64,000 bases of DNA from Actinomyces weissii (lineage in GTDB: Bacteria; Actinomycetota; Actinomycetes; Actinomycetales; Actinomycetaceae), in NCBI RefSeq assembly GCF_016598775.1, contig NZ_CP066802.1, positions 1,674,001 through 1,738,000 of the forward strand. Reading direction: 5' to 3'. Within the stretch, counting starts at the first letter, position 1. The number at the start of each line of letters is the position of its first letter. Under the pieces are notes generated by a model, which saw only the letters and a program-made list of their open reading frames with translations, was not told the DNA's origin and searched no databases. This document shows, piece by piece, positions 26,029 to 34,667 of the stretch. The translations under genes and the position numbers were made by a program.

Positions 26029-27374
26029 GCTTCCTCCGCCTTTCTGGTCGTGGTAGCGACGGGCAGGCAGGCCTGCAGCCGGAAGGCCGGGGTCCCGTCG
26101 GGGAGGGTGGTGGTACCGGTCTGGAGGCTCCCGGACACCAGGGCCAGGCGCTCTGCCAGCCCGGCCAGCCCGGCCCCGGGAGCCTCCACCGCCTGCGGCC
26201 CAGGGGCGGCGGGCAGGGGGTTGGTCACCTCCAGCTCGCAGCGGCCCGGGGGCAGGCGCAGGGTGAGGTGGGCGGAGCCGTCCCCGTGCCGTAGCGCGTT
26301 GGTCAGCCCCTCCTGGAGCGCCCGGGTCAGGGCCAGGCCCTGCAGACGCGTCCAGGTGGCGGTGGCCTCCCGCAGCCGGGGCTGCGCGGGGGTGTCTGCT
26401 ACCAGGTGGAGCCCGGCCTGCCGGGCGCGCTCCAGCGCCTGTGCCAGGGCGTCGGCAACGACCAGGCCGGTGGGGGCCGGTGCCTCCGGCTGGCTGGGGC
26501 TGGCACGCAGCAGACGCACCAGGTCGCGCACCTCCTCCAGGGAGCTGGCGGCGCTGCGCTCGATGCTCTCCAGGGCCTGGGCCTGCACGCTGCCGCCCCC
26601 GACCGCGAGCGCGGTAGCGGCCTGCACCTTTATCGCGGTCAGGGAGTGCCCGAGCAGGTCGTGCAGCTCACGGGCGAGATCCAGCCGCTCCGCAGCGACC
26701 GCCGTGGCCCGGGTCTGCACCAGCAGCCGGGCCCGCTCCTGCGCCAGGCGGCGGCGGTGGCGCGCGTCGGAGGCGGTTAGCAGCACGGTCAGGGCGGCCA
26801 GGGCGGTGGCGGCCAGGCAGACCAGCAGCAGGCCGATAACGCTGACCTGCGGCTGTGCACCTGCGGAGAGCACGGAGAACACCTGGTTGCGGCCGGTCAG
26901 CAGCATGTTCACCGGGTTCACGAGGGTGCCCACCAGGGCGGTGGTCAGGGCCGCCTGCCGCCAGCGCCGCTGCGGGCTCCAGCGGGTGACCGCGTGCAAG
27001 GAGCTCAGGGCGGTCAGGCTCAGTGGGGACAGTCCCAGGGGCAGGGGCGAGAGCCAGGTGAGGGCGGCGTAGACAGCCAGGGCCGCGGCTGTCACGCAGA
27101 AGGAGCCGTGCAGGGCCCAGCGGCGGAGCAGCTGTGCTCCGGCGAGCACCACCGCCACCAGCAGGTCAGCCAGGTAGAAGGGGCTCGCTCCGAACCGGTT
27201 GATGAAGGACAGGCTGTTGCCTGCCAGCAGCAGGCACACCGCCCCTAGGGCCAGGTCAGTCCAGGGCAGGGCCCAGCGGGTACCGCCCCGGCCCAGCAGC
27301 CTGACGCTGAGCCGCCAGTCGGTGGCCGCGCGCAGGATGGCGGCGTCGGAGCTGTCGGGACCCAAGGTTCTCAC
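26025..27374 (-). CDS. Two-component sensor histidine kinase
   Basis: 449-aa kinase with five to six hydrophobic segments (LALGAVCLLLAGNSL, YLADLLVAVVLAGAQLL, FCVTAAALAVYAALTW, and VIGLLLVCLAATALAALTVL among them), then HisKA_3 with ARELHDLLGHSLTAIKVQ, phosphorylated His included. The ATPase domain has LQEGLTNALRHG as N box and PGAGLAGLAERL as G2, but the usual DDG of the G1 box is not evident, as in a known actinobacterial subset. The GTG start lies 7 nt after GATAAT, suggesting a leaderless message. It forms a pair with the regulator at 25270. Confidence 0.88.
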   Translation of the reverse strand: MRTLGPDSSDAAILRAATDWRLSVRLLGRGGTRWALPWTDLALGAVCLLLAGNSLSFINRFGASPFYLADLLVAVVLAGAQLLRRWALHGSFCVTAAALAVYAALTWLSPLPLGLSPLSLTALSSLHAVTRWSPQRRWRQAALTTALVGTLVNPVNMLLTGRNQVFSVLSAGAQPQVSVIGLLLVCLAATALAALTVLLTASDARHRRRLAQERARLLVQTRATAVAAERLDLARELHDLLGHSLTAIKVQAATALAVGGGSVQAQALESIERSAASSLEEVRDLVRLLRASPSQPEAPAPTGLVVADALAQALERARQAGLHLVADTPAQPRLREATATWTRLQGLALTRALQEGLTNALRHGDGSAHLTLRLPPGRCELEVTNPLPAAPGPQAVEAPGAGLAGLAERLALVSGSLQTGTTTLPDGTPAFRLQACLPVATTTRKAEEA

Positions 27375-27429
27375 CGGCAGGATTATCGTCCTGGGCGGGC
27401 CCGCGCGCCTCAGCAGCAGGGAGGAGCGT

Positions 27430-27449
27430 GGCTCCCCCCTAGGGAGGGC
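27430..27449. promoter_or_regulatory. Palindrome upstream of the kinase gene, shared with 25221
   Basis: GGCTCCCCCCTAGGGAGGGC is a near-palindrome 56 nt upstream of the kinase start, similar to the site at 25221-25241. Candidate operator for autoregulation of the two-component system. Confidence 0.4.
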
Positions 27450-27495
27450 TAGGTTCCAGGGGCGCGTCCGGGACCCGGGCGGGCACCGCCCTGTC

Positions 27496-28767
27496 TCACA
27501 GCCCCAGGCCGACGTCGCGCAGCAGCTCCAGGGTCAGGTGCCGCCACTGCTGGGAGGGCAGGGAGCCGGGGTTGAGGTCGAAGACGTGGTCCGCGTAGGG
27601 CACCACCACCAGCTGGCTGCGCGCCCCGGCCCGCACCAGCTCCTGGTGCAGCTGCTCGCTGCCTGCCACCGGCACCACGTGGTCGCGCTCGCCGTGCACG
27701 ATCAGCACCGGCGGCACCTGCGCCCCCAGCCCCTGCTCCCGCAGCGCCCGGGCCTTGACGAGGGGGCTGATCTCCAGGTAGCGCTGCGGCTTCTGGCGGG
27801 GGCTGCCCCCGGTGTACATGGCGGCCCGCCCAGCCACGTAGGGGGACATGATCGGGTCGGGGTTGTCGTGGAACCCGGCGGGGTCCGCTACCGGGTAGGT
27901 CAGGGACACGGCCCGCACCGGGGGCACCGGCTCCGCACAGACCTGCTCCATGGTTCCCAGTGCCTGACGCAGGGCGATCTCCAGGGCCAGGTGGCCGCCC
28001 GAGGAGTCTCCCACCAGGGCCAGGCGCTGCGCGTCACCGCCCCAGGTCCCGGCATTGCTCCCCACCCAGGACAGGCCCAGGGCCGCACGGGACTCGGCCA
28101 GCCACCAGGTGGGCAGGCTGGGCAGGGACAGCGGGTAGTCCAGGGCGATCGCCAGGTAGCCCTGCCGGGCGAACCAGGTGGCCTGCCCCTTGGTCATGGG
28201 GTTGCGCCGGTCACCGGTGCGCCAGCCCCCGCCGTGCAGCAGCACCACGACGGGCACGCCCTGCGGGTGGACGGCCAGCACCTCCTCGCGGCTCAGCACC
28301 CGGCCGGTGCCCTGGTGGCGGGGCAGCCAGACCCCCGCCTGCAGCCGCTGCCCGGAGTCCCGGTCCTCCATGAATACCGGCTCCAGGTCCGGCAGCCGCC
28401 CCCGTTGGCCGATCCCGGTAGCCTGCCACCAGCTGACCGGAGTGCCTGCCGCCTGGGCGGAGCGGAGCTGGGCGGTCCCGGCCACGCCGGTGGCCAGCAA
28501 CGCGCAGGCGGACAGCACGGCGGCCAGGAGACGCAAGCGGCTGCGGCGTCGCCGGGAGGAGACGGCGGCCCCGGCTGCCAGCAGCAGGAGCAGGACGGAG
28601 ACCGCCAGCCCCCACGTTCCCAGCATGAGCGAGTAGTCCAGGCCGGGCAGGGGCAGGAACATGGCCAGGGCCAGCAGCGCGCTCACCCCGGCGGCGGCCA
28701 GCAGGCAGGCGGTGGTGGCCGTGGCGGCACGAGCGCGCCAGGGGGTCGTCCGGGGAGCCTGCTGCAC
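27496..28767 (-). CDS. Membrane-anchored alpha/beta hydrolase (esterase/lipase)
   Basis: 423-aa protein with an N-terminal block of about three membrane helices (ACLLAAAGVSALLALAMFL, LMLGTWGLAVSVLLLLLAAG, RLLAAVLSACALLATGVAG) followed by an extracytoplasmic alpha/beta-hydrolase domain. The catalytic features of the BD-FAE/HSL group are visible: oxyanion motif VVVLLHGGGWRTGD, nucleophile LVGDSSGGHLA, and the C-terminal acid and His in VHGERDHVVPVAGSE and VVPYADHVFD. Substrates are unknown; short-chain esters are typical. It lies convergently against nothing and divergently from the NatAB-like operon. Confidence 0.88.
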   Translation of the reverse strand: MQQAPRTTPWRARAATATTACLLAAAGVSALLALAMFLPLPGLDYSLMLGTWGLAVSVLLLLLAAGAAVSSRRRRSRLRLLAAVLSACALLATGVAGTAQLRSAQAAGTPVSWWQATGIGQRGRLPDLEPVFMEDRDSGQRLQAGVWLPRHQGTGRVLSREEVLAVHPQGVPVVVLLHGGGWRTGDRRNPMTKGQATWFARQGYLAIALDYPLSLPSLPTWWLAESRAALGLSWVGSNAGTWGGDAQRLALVGDSSGGHLALEIALRQALGTMEQVCAEPVPPVRAVSLTYPVADPAGFHDNPDPIMSPYVAGRAAMYTGGSPRQKPQRYLEISPLVKARALREQGLGAQVPPVLIVHGERDHVVPVAGSEQLHQELVRAGARSQLVVVPYADHVFDLNPGSLPSQQWRHLTLELLRDVGLGL

Positions 28768-28841
28768 AAGGTCACCCTAACGAAGGATCCCGCTACGCAC
28801 CGGGCTCCTCCGCCAGGATGAGGAGGATCGCGCCCCAGCCT

Positions 28842-28867
28842 CCTAGGATCACCGGTGAACTCCTAGG
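28842..28867. promoter_or_regulatory. Symmetrical operator-like site
   Basis: The palindrome TCACCGGTGA (28849-28858) is flanked on both sides by CCTAGG (28842-28847 and 28862-28867), giving a roughly 26-nt symmetrical element in the divergent region between the esterase and the NatAB-like exporter. Candidate operator; no regulator is encoded beside it. Confidence 0.45.
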
Positions 28868-28934
28868 GCCTGCTAGCGCCTGCCAGGACCATGCCGGCCC
28901 TTCCGTACACACTCCACCCAGGACGGAGCACTAG

Positions 28935-29879
28935 ATGCTCAAGATAAGCAACCTGTCCAAGCGCTTCGGCAGCGTGCAGGCCCTGGACCAGCTGTCCATC
29001 CACCTGGAGGACGGTGAGATCGTCGGCTTCGTCGGGGCCAACGGTGCCGGGAAGTCCACCACCATGCGTATCACCATGGGGGTGCTGGCCCCCGACTCCG
29101 GGGAGGTCAGCTGGGACGGACGGCCGCTGGACGCCAGCGTGCGGCGTCGGATCGGCTACATGCCGGAGGAGCGGGGCCTCTACCCCAAGATGAAGGTCGG
29201 GGAGCAGCTGGGCTACCTGGCCCGCCTGCACGGCCTGGGCAGGTCCGCGGCCAAGGCCACCGCCCAGGACTGGATGGAGCGCCTGGAGGTGGCGGCGCGG
29301 GCCGGTGACGAGGTGCAGAAGCTCTCCCTGGGCAACCAGCAGCGGGTCCAGCTGGCTGCTGCCCTGGTGGGCGCGCCCTCCCTGCTGGTACTGGACGAGC
29401 CCTTCTCCGGGCTGGACCCGGTGGCGGTCGACGTTATGAGCCAGGTGCTGCGCGAGCAGGCCGCGGCGGGCGTGCCCACCCTGTTCTCCTCCCACCAGCT
29501 CGACGTCGTGGAGCGCCTGTGCGACCGGGTGGTGATCATCCGCTCCGGCAGGCTGGTGGCTGACGGCACCGTGGCCGAGCTGCAGGCCACCGCCTCCCCC
29601 CGCTGGCGCGTCGTCGTCGAGCCGGGCTCCCCCACCAGACCCGACCAGCTGCAGCTGCCTGCCAGCCTGCCTGAGGCGCAGGTGGAGGCCGACGGCGGGC
29701 GGCTGGTCGTCACCGCCACCGGTCCAGACGAGCAGGCCCTGCTGGAGGCGGCCCGGCAGCTGGGGACGGTGCGGGAGCTGGGCCCCGTGCGCCACAGCCT
29801 GACCGAGATCTTCCGGGAGGCCCTGGCCGCCCCTCAGTCCCCCAGCGATGAGCAGAACGACAAGGAGAAGCAGGCATGA
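28935..29879 (+). CDS. ABC transporter ATP-binding protein (NatA-like)
   Basis: 314-aa ATPase. It shows MLKISNLSKRFGSVQALDQL, Walker A FVGANGAGKSTTMRI, GYMPEERGLYPKMKV (NatA-type Q-loop region), signature KLSLGNQQRVQLAAALV, Walker B LLVLDEPFSGLDPVA and switch His in FSSHQLDVVERLCD. The GxNGAGKS with YMPEERGLYP is typical of Na+ exporter NatA-like ATPases. The ATG follows ACGGAGCACTAG. It overlaps the permease gene by 4 nt. The transported substrate cannot be told from sequence. Confidence 0.92.
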   Translation: MLKISNLSKRFGSVQALDQLSIHLEDGEIVGFVGANGAGKSTTMRITMGVLAPDSGEVSWDGRPLDASVRRRIGYMPEERGLYPKMKVGEQLGYLARLHGLGRSAAKATAQDWMERLEVAARAGDEVQKLSLGNQQRVQLAAALVGAPSLLVLDEPFSGLDPVAVDVMSQVLREQAAAGVPTLFSSHQLDVVERLCDRVVIIRSGRLVADGTVAELQATASPRWRVVVEPGSPTRPDQLQLPASLPEAQVEADGGRLVVTATGPDEQALLEAARQLGTVRELGPVRHSLTEIFREALAAPQSPSDEQNDKEKQA

Positions 29880-31126
29880 GCCCCACCGCACCACAGGCTA
29901 GCGGCCCTGCCGCCATGTCCCGCCGCAGCGAGATCCTGCTGGTGGCGGGACGCGAGCTGCGCACCCAGCTGCTGCGCAAGAGCTCCCTGATCTCCACCGC
30001 CATCATGCTGGTGGTTATGGTCGGGGGCATCATCGGCTGGAGCCTGTACAACAGCGGCACCGACCAGCCCTACCGCCTGGGGGTCAGCGGGGCCGACAGC
30101 CAGGTCTCCGCCGCCCTGGCCCAGGTCGTCACCTCCCAGGGGCAGGCGGTGGAGGTGGTCACGGCCGCGCCTCCCACCAAGCAGAGCCTGTGCGAGGACG
30201 CTCCGGAGGACGCCCCCAACCTGGTGCTGGACCTGAGCGGGGACAAGCCCAGGCTCAACGTGTGCGAGTCCGCGGACCCGGCGGTGGAGGCGGGCATCAC
30301 CGCCGTGCTCCAGCAGAGCGCCCTGGCCGAGCAGTTCTCCTCCCTGGGCGGGGACCCCAGCGGCCTGGCCACCACCCTGGCCTCCGCCACCCCGGAGGTG
30401 GTGGCCCTGGACCCGCCCAGCACCGACCAGGAGGACTTTGGCGCCCGCTACGCCCTGCTGATGGCCGTGGACGTCCTGCTGATGATCACCCTGATGGGTG
30501 GCGGCCAGGCCATCGCCATGGGCGTGGTCGAGGAGAAGGCGAGCCGGATCGTGGAGATCCTGCTGGCCTGCGTGCGACCTACCTCCCTGCTGGCCGGGAA
30601 GATACTGGGCACCGGCACGGCCGTGGTGCTGTCCTACGGGCTCCTGGCTGCCGTGGGGCTGGCTACCGCCAGGTTGACGGGGGTCCTGCCGGAGGTGCAG
30701 GTCAACCTGGACGCGGTCCTGGTGGTCATGCTGCTGTGGATGGTGGTGGGCTTCCTGACCTTCGCCGTCCTGTTCGGGGCCGCTGGCTCACTGGTGAGCC
30801 GGCAGGAGGACATGCCCAGCACCACCGGCCCGCTGATCATGCTGGTCATGGCCCCCTACATGGCCTCCATCTACATGGCTCTGAACAGCCCGGAGGCGAC
30901 TACGTGGCAGGTGCTGTCCTACGTGCCCTTCTTCTCCCCGTTCCTGATGCCGGCGCGGCTGGTGCTCGGGGTCTCCAGCTGGGGTGAGCAGGCTATCGGC
31001 CTGGCGGTGGCCGTTGCGGTGCTGCCTGTGCTGGTGTGGGTCTCGGCCCGTATTTACCAGCGGGCGGTCACCCGCACGGGGGCGCGGGTGCCGCTGCGGG
31101 AGGTGCTGGGGCGCAGGTCCGCCTGA
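29876..31126 (+). CDS. ABC-2 permease (NatB-like)
   Basis: 416-aa permease paired with the preceding ATPase. One N-terminal helix (SLISTAIMLVVMVGGIIGW) is followed by an extracytoplasmic domain of about 150 residues with two Cys (LCEDAPEDAP and NVCESADPAV), then five C-terminal helices (LLMAVDVLLMITLMGGGQAI, VLSYGLLAAVGLATARL, VVMLLWMVVGFLTFAVLFGA, IMLVMAPYMASIYMAL, AIGLAVAVAVLPVLVWV). The motif MGVVEEKASRIVEILLACVR is the hallmark of the NatB/YhaP group. It ends 14 nt before a strong hairpin. Confidence 0.92.
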   Translation: MSPTAPQASGPAAMSRRSEILLVAGRELRTQLLRKSSLISTAIMLVVMVGGIIGWSLYNSGTDQPYRLGVSGADSQVSAALAQVVTSQGQAVEVVTAAPPTKQSLCEDAPEDAPNLVLDLSGDKPRLNVCESADPAVEAGITAVLQQSALAEQFSSLGGDPSGLATTLASATPEVVALDPPSTDQEDFGARYALLMAVDVLLMITLMGGGQAIAMGVVEEKASRIVEILLACVRPTSLLAGKILGTGTAVVLSYGLLAAVGLATARLTGVLPEVQVNLDAVLVVMLLWMVVGFLTFAVLFGAAGSLVSRQEDMPSTTGPLIMLVMAPYMASIYMALNSPEATTWQVLSYVPFFSPFLMPARLVLGVSSWGEQAIGLAVAVAVLPVLVWVSARIYQRAVTRTGARVPLREVLGRRSA

Positions 31127-31140
31127 ACCACCTGACGACG

Positions 31141-31181
31141 ACGCCCTGCGGGTGCCCAGGTCGCTGGGCCCCGCAGGGCGT
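31141..31181 (+). terminator. Terminator of the NatAB-like operon
   Basis: 18-bp stem with a single bulged T: ACGCCCTGCGGG and GCCCAG (31141-31159) pair with CTGGGC and CCCGCAGGGCGT (31164-31181) around a GTCG loop. Followed by TTGCCGTGCTT, a weak U stretch. Confidence 0.8.
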
Positions 31182-31351
31182 TGCCGTGCTTACGACTGCT
31201 GCTGAGGCTAGTGCTGCCAGTGCTGTCAGCCCGACGCTCTCAGCAGACCCGGTGGCCCATTGACGTGCAGGAACCAGCAAGCCACCGGGCTCAGCAGCCG
31301 AGCGCGCCGGGCAGACCCTCTGGCCTCAACGGCCTCTGCGGGTCGACTGGC

Positions 31352-31786
31352 TCAGGCCGCGAGCTCAGGGAACCAGATGGCGATCTCCCGTGCGGCGGAC
31401 TCGTCGCTGTCGGAGCCGTGGACCAGGTTCTCGATGGCCTCCCCGCCCCAGTCTCGGCCCAGGTCCCCCCGGATGGTGCCCGGCGCGGCGGTGGTGGGGT
31501 CGGTGGCCCCCATCAGGGAGCGGGCCCCCTCCACCACCCGGTGCCCTTCCAGGACCAGGGCCACCAGCGGCCCGGAGGACATGTAGCCCTCCACCCCCGG
31601 GTAGAAGGGCTTGGAGACGTGCTCGGCGTAGTGCTCCGCCAGGGTCTCGGCGGCGGCGGTGAGCAGGCGCAGGGCGACAACCTGGTAGCCCTTGTTCTCA
31701 AAGCGTCGCAGGATCTCGCCGGTCAGGCCCCGCCGCACGGCGTCGGGCTTGAGCAGGATCAGCGTGCGGGAGGGGAGCGTCGTCAT
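31352..31786 (-). CDS. ndk: Nucleoside diphosphate kinase
   Basis: Transfers the gamma phosphate between nucleoside triphosphates and diphosphates through a phosphohistidine. The 144-aa product has the normal length, with RTLILLKPDAVRRGL at the start, the region GATDPTTAAPGTIRGDLG, and the active-site His in LVHGSDSDESAAREI. The start at MTTLPSRT follows AAAGGA; the longer frame to 31882 is not supported. It stands alone between the natAB terminator and folC; both neighbours with minus orientation could share transcription. Confidence 0.97.
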   Translation of the reverse strand: MTTLPSRTLILLKPDAVRRGLTGEILRRFENKGYQVVALRLLTAAAETLAEHYAEHVSKPFYPGVEGYMSSGPLVALVLEGHRVVEGARSLMGATDPTTAAPGTIRGDLGRDWGGEAIENLVHGSDSDESAAREIAIWFPELAA

Positions 31787-32073
31787 GGGCGGGCGGTCCT
31801 TTCTCGCACCGTGCGGCTGGCGGGCGGCAGCGGGCGGTCTGGTGGGCGCGGCAGGGCGGGCGCCCCGGCGCGGCAACGGCAATCTAGCAAGCGGGCTTGC
31901 CGCCGGGAAGGCCGCCGGTCAGGACGGCGGCACAAGGCGTCACCTCAGGGCCGTGGCGGTACCGCCCTCAGCCAGAACCATCCCAGCCAGTATCTGCGCC
32001 AGCTACGGCGTCACAGCCCGCGACCAGCCAGGACCAGCACGGCAGAGACGGCCCAGCCAGGAACGGCAGCCGC
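31787..32073. other. ndk-folC intergenic region
   Basis: 287 nt without a supported gene. Presumed to hold the ndk promoter; no convincing hairpin or repeat seen. Confidence 0.35.
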
Positions 32074-33996
32074 TCAGGCGCGGCCGAACAGGGCGCGGGC
32101 CTCGGCGGCGAGCACCACCGAGCCCAGCACCAGCACCCCGGAGCTGGGCAGGGGGCCGTCGTGGCGCTCCGCCAGCTCCTGCGCCCGCTCCAGGCCTGCG
32201 GGCAGGCTGTCGGCAGCCTGCACCCGGTCGGCCCCGAAGACCTCCCGCGCCACCTCAGCCAGGTCCTCAGCCGCGGCCGCCCGCGGCGAGTCCACGGGCA
32301 CGCAGACCACCGCCTCGCAGAAGGGCTCCAGCTCGGCGAGCACCCCCTCCAGGTCCTTGTCCGCCATGAGCCCGAGCACCGCCACCAGGTGCGTGAAGCC
32401 AAAGACCTCCTCCACCGCCTCACGCAGGGCGGCCACCCCGTGGGGGTTGTGGGCGGCGTCCACCAGCACGGTGGGTGAGGAGCGCACCACCTCCAGGCGC
32501 CCGGGGCTGGTGACGGAGGCAAAGCCCTCCTCGACGATCCGCGCGGGCAGCAGGCGCCCCCCGAACAGGGCCTCGGCGGCGGCCAGGGCCAGCAGGGCGT
32601 TACGGGCCTGGTACTCCCCGTGCAGCGGCACGAACACGTCCTCGTAGACGCCCGCGGCGGTGCGCAGGGTTACCAGCTGGCCGCCCACCGCCAGCTCCCG
32701 GTCCACCACCGCCAGCTCCCCGGCCTGCGGCGCGCCGGGCTCTGCCTGCGGCTCAGAGTCCGGGTCCGCCTCGCGGCGCCACACCACGGCGTGCTCCTGG
32801 GCGGCCTGGCTGATCGGCCCCAGGGCCTGCTCGGGCTGCCGCGCGGTGACCAGGGTGGCGCCGTCCTTGATGATCCCGGCCTTCTCGGTGGCGATCTCGG
32901 TGAGGCTGTCCCCCAGCCACCTGGTGTGGTCCAGCCCGACCGGGGTGATGACCTCCACCTCGGAGGCGACCACGTTGGTGGCGTCCCAGCGCCCGCCCAT
33001 GCCGACCTCAATCACCGCCACGTCCACGGGGTAGTCGGCGAAGGCGGCCAGCGCCATGACCGTGAGCACCTCAAAGAAGCTCAGGCGCGGCCCGCCCTTG
33101 GCCTGGCTGTCCTGGTCGACCATCGCGATGTAGGGGGCCACGTCCTCCCAGGCCGCGATAAAGCCCTCCTCGCTGATGGGCTCCCCGTCCAGGCTGATGC
33201 GCTCGCGGATGGTGGCCAGGTGGGGGCTGGTGAAGCGGCCCGTGCGCATGCCGGTGGCGGCCAGGAGGCGCTCGACCATGCGGGCGGTGGAGGTCTTGCC
33301 GTTGGTGCCGGTCACGTGCACCACACGGTAGGCGCGCTCCGGGTTGCCGATAATGTCCAGCACGGCCTCCACCCGCTCCAGGGAGGGCTGCACCTGGTGC
33401 TCGGGGGCCCGGGAGAGGATCTCCGCCTCCACCTCACGCATCCGCTGGGCGACGACGCTGCGACGGCGGGCCTCCAGCAGGGCGGTGGTGTGGGCCGCAC
33501 CTCCGCGCCCGTGGTCGGCGACGGCGACGGCGGCGTCGTCAGCCTCGTCGGCGCTGCGGGCTGAGGCGCTGCCGGAGGCGGAGGCGGCCGGGTCCGGCAG
33601 GACGGGCTCCCAGTCGTTCCAGTCGTCGCTGTCGTCGGCGTCCACCTCAGCCAGGAGCTCGTCCAGGCGGGCCAGGTCCCCGCCGGGGACCAGGTTGTGG
33701 GCCACCAGCTCGCGCAGGGCGGCCAGGCGCTCGTCCTCGGCCTCCTGCTCGCGCTCGGCGGCGGTGCGCCCGGCCTCACGGACCTCCGCAATGGACAGGC
33801 CGTCCTCGGAGTCGGCGGCCTCCAGGTAGGGCAGCAGCTCGGGGTCCACACCACCGCCGGGGCCTGCGGGGTTGAAGATGGCGTCCACGACCTCCTCGCC
33901 GGTGGCGCCCGCGGGGATACCGAAGGCGGCGCCAGGGTGGCTGCCCTCGACCTGCTGGCTGGGCTGGCTGGCGTGGTGCTTGTGCTCGCTGCTCAT
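32074..33996 (-). CDS. folC: Folylpolyglutamate/dihydrofolate synthase with long N-terminal extension
   Basis: ATP-dependent Mur-ligase-type enzyme that adds glutamate to (dihydro)folate. The catalytic part begins near residue 200 and shows RVVHVTGTNGKTSTARMVER, GRFTSPHLATIRERI, VIEVGMGGRWDATNVV, GLDHTRWLGDSLTEIATEKA, and VDAAHNPHGVAALREA. The first 195 residues are an acidic, Ala/Asp/Glu-rich extension (e.g. EAEDERLAALRELVAHNLVP, DADDSDDWNDWEPVLPD) not found in the usual 420-490-aa enzyme. The ATG follows GGGGAGAGCAGCAG, so the extension is probably translated. Its role is unknown; it looks partly helical and partly disordered. Confidence 0.94.
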   Translation of the reverse strand: MSSEHKHHASQPSQQVEGSHPGAAFGIPAGATGEEVVDAIFNPAGPGGGVDPELLPYLEAADSEDGLSIAEVREAGRTAAEREQEAEDERLAALRELVAHNLVPGGDLARLDELLAEVDADDSDDWNDWEPVLPDPAASASGSASARSADEADDAAVAVADHGRGGAAHTTALLEARRRSVVAQRMREVEAEILSRAPEHQVQPSLERVEAVLDIIGNPERAYRVVHVTGTNGKTSTARMVERLLAATGMRTGRFTSPHLATIRERISLDGEPISEEGFIAAWEDVAPYIAMVDQDSQAKGGPRLSFFEVLTVMALAAFADYPVDVAVIEVGMGGRWDATNVVASEVEVITPVGLDHTRWLGDSLTEIATEKAGIIKDGATLVTARQPEQALGPISQAAQEHAVVWRREADPDSEPQAEPGAPQAGELAVVDRELAVGGQLVTLRTAAGVYEDVFVPLHGEYQARNALLALAAAEALFGGRLLPARIVEEGFASVTSPGRLEVVRSSPTVLVDAAHNPHGVAALREAVEEVFGFTHLVAVLGLMADKDLEGVLAELEPFCEAVVCVPVDSPRAAAAEDLAEVAREVFGADRVQAADSLPAGLERAQELAERHDGPLPSSGVLVLGSVVLAAEARALFGRA

Positions 33997-34059
33997 CTGC
34001 TGCTCTCCCCTGTTGGTGGACCGCGCACAGCCTAACGACGCCGCGGCTAGCCTAGGAGC

Positions 34060-34374
34060 ATGGCTACGTCGAAGCAGACCATCGCATCGCTCACAGAGCT
34101 GCTGGGTCCTGGGGCTCGTGCTCGCGCCATGATGGGCGAGTACGTCCTGTACTGGCGTGAGCGGGTGGTCGGCGGCGTCTACGACGAGCGCCTGCTGCTC
34201 AAGGACGTGCCCGCCGTGCGCGAGGCGGTGCCGGACGCCCCGCTGGAGGATCCCTACCCGGGGGCCAAGCCCGCCCGCCGCCTGCCGATACCCAAGGATG
34301 AGCAGGAGGCGGGCGCGCTCGTGGAGGTGCTGGAGGCCGTGTGGGAGCAGGTGCCGGCGCCGCGCAGTCGCTGA
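34060..34374 (+). CDS. TfoX N-terminal domain protein
   Basis: 104-aa protein of the TfoX/Sxy N-terminal domain family, named after the competence regulator but of uncertain role in actinobacteria. The visible features are a helical start (TIASLTELLGPGARARAMMG), then EYVLYWRERVVGGVYDERLL, KDVPAVREAV and the conserved DPYPGAKPARRLP. The C-terminal half matches the domain's last helix. The ATG stands 6 nt after TAGCCT (-10-like), with GGAG directly abutting it, so the message may be leaderless. It is divergent from folC. Confidence 0.85.
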   Translation: MATSKQTIASLTELLGPGARARAMMGEYVLYWRERVVGGVYDERLLLKDVPAVREAVPDAPLEDPYPGAKPARRLPIPKDEQEAGALVEVLEAVWEQVPAPRSR

Positions 34375-34579
34375 GGTGCTCCTGAGGGCCGGGGTGGGCC
34401 TAGCGCGGTTGCTTTCGGGGGCGAGTCGAGCTTCAGCCTGCGGAGCGTGTCTGGCTCTCCCTCACCAAGCTCGTTGCCGTCCTTATGCTCGGCGCCCCCT
34501 CAAGGTGGGCTCGCGACAGCTGTCTGGAGTCCGTTCCACCGGACGACAGGGCTCGCCTCCCCCTAACTCATAACGCCCA

Positions 34580-34610
34580 CTGACTCCCACAGATTCTGTT
34601 AACGTATGAT
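34580..34610 (+). promoter_or_regulatory. Promoter candidate for the secreted protein at 34668
   Basis: TATGAT (34605-34610) is a near-consensus -10, with CTGACT (34580-34585) 19 nt upstream as a possible -35. The stretch 34570-34667 is much richer in A+T than surrounding DNA. Upstream, 34375-34560 holds no supported gene. Confidence 0.45.
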
Positions 34611-34667
34611 ACAGTTCACTCTGCGTGAGTTTGCGACCAAGCATTTCTCAAACCAAAGGCTCAAACC

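Noticed and set aside
31127..31351. Small ORFs around 31.2 kb
   Set aside because: They overlap the natAB terminator hairpin and show no coding signal.
34375..34570. ORF 34157-34573 continuing past the TfoX-like gene
   Set aside because: Out of frame with the conserved TfoX protein and Arg/Cys-rich; a shadow frame.
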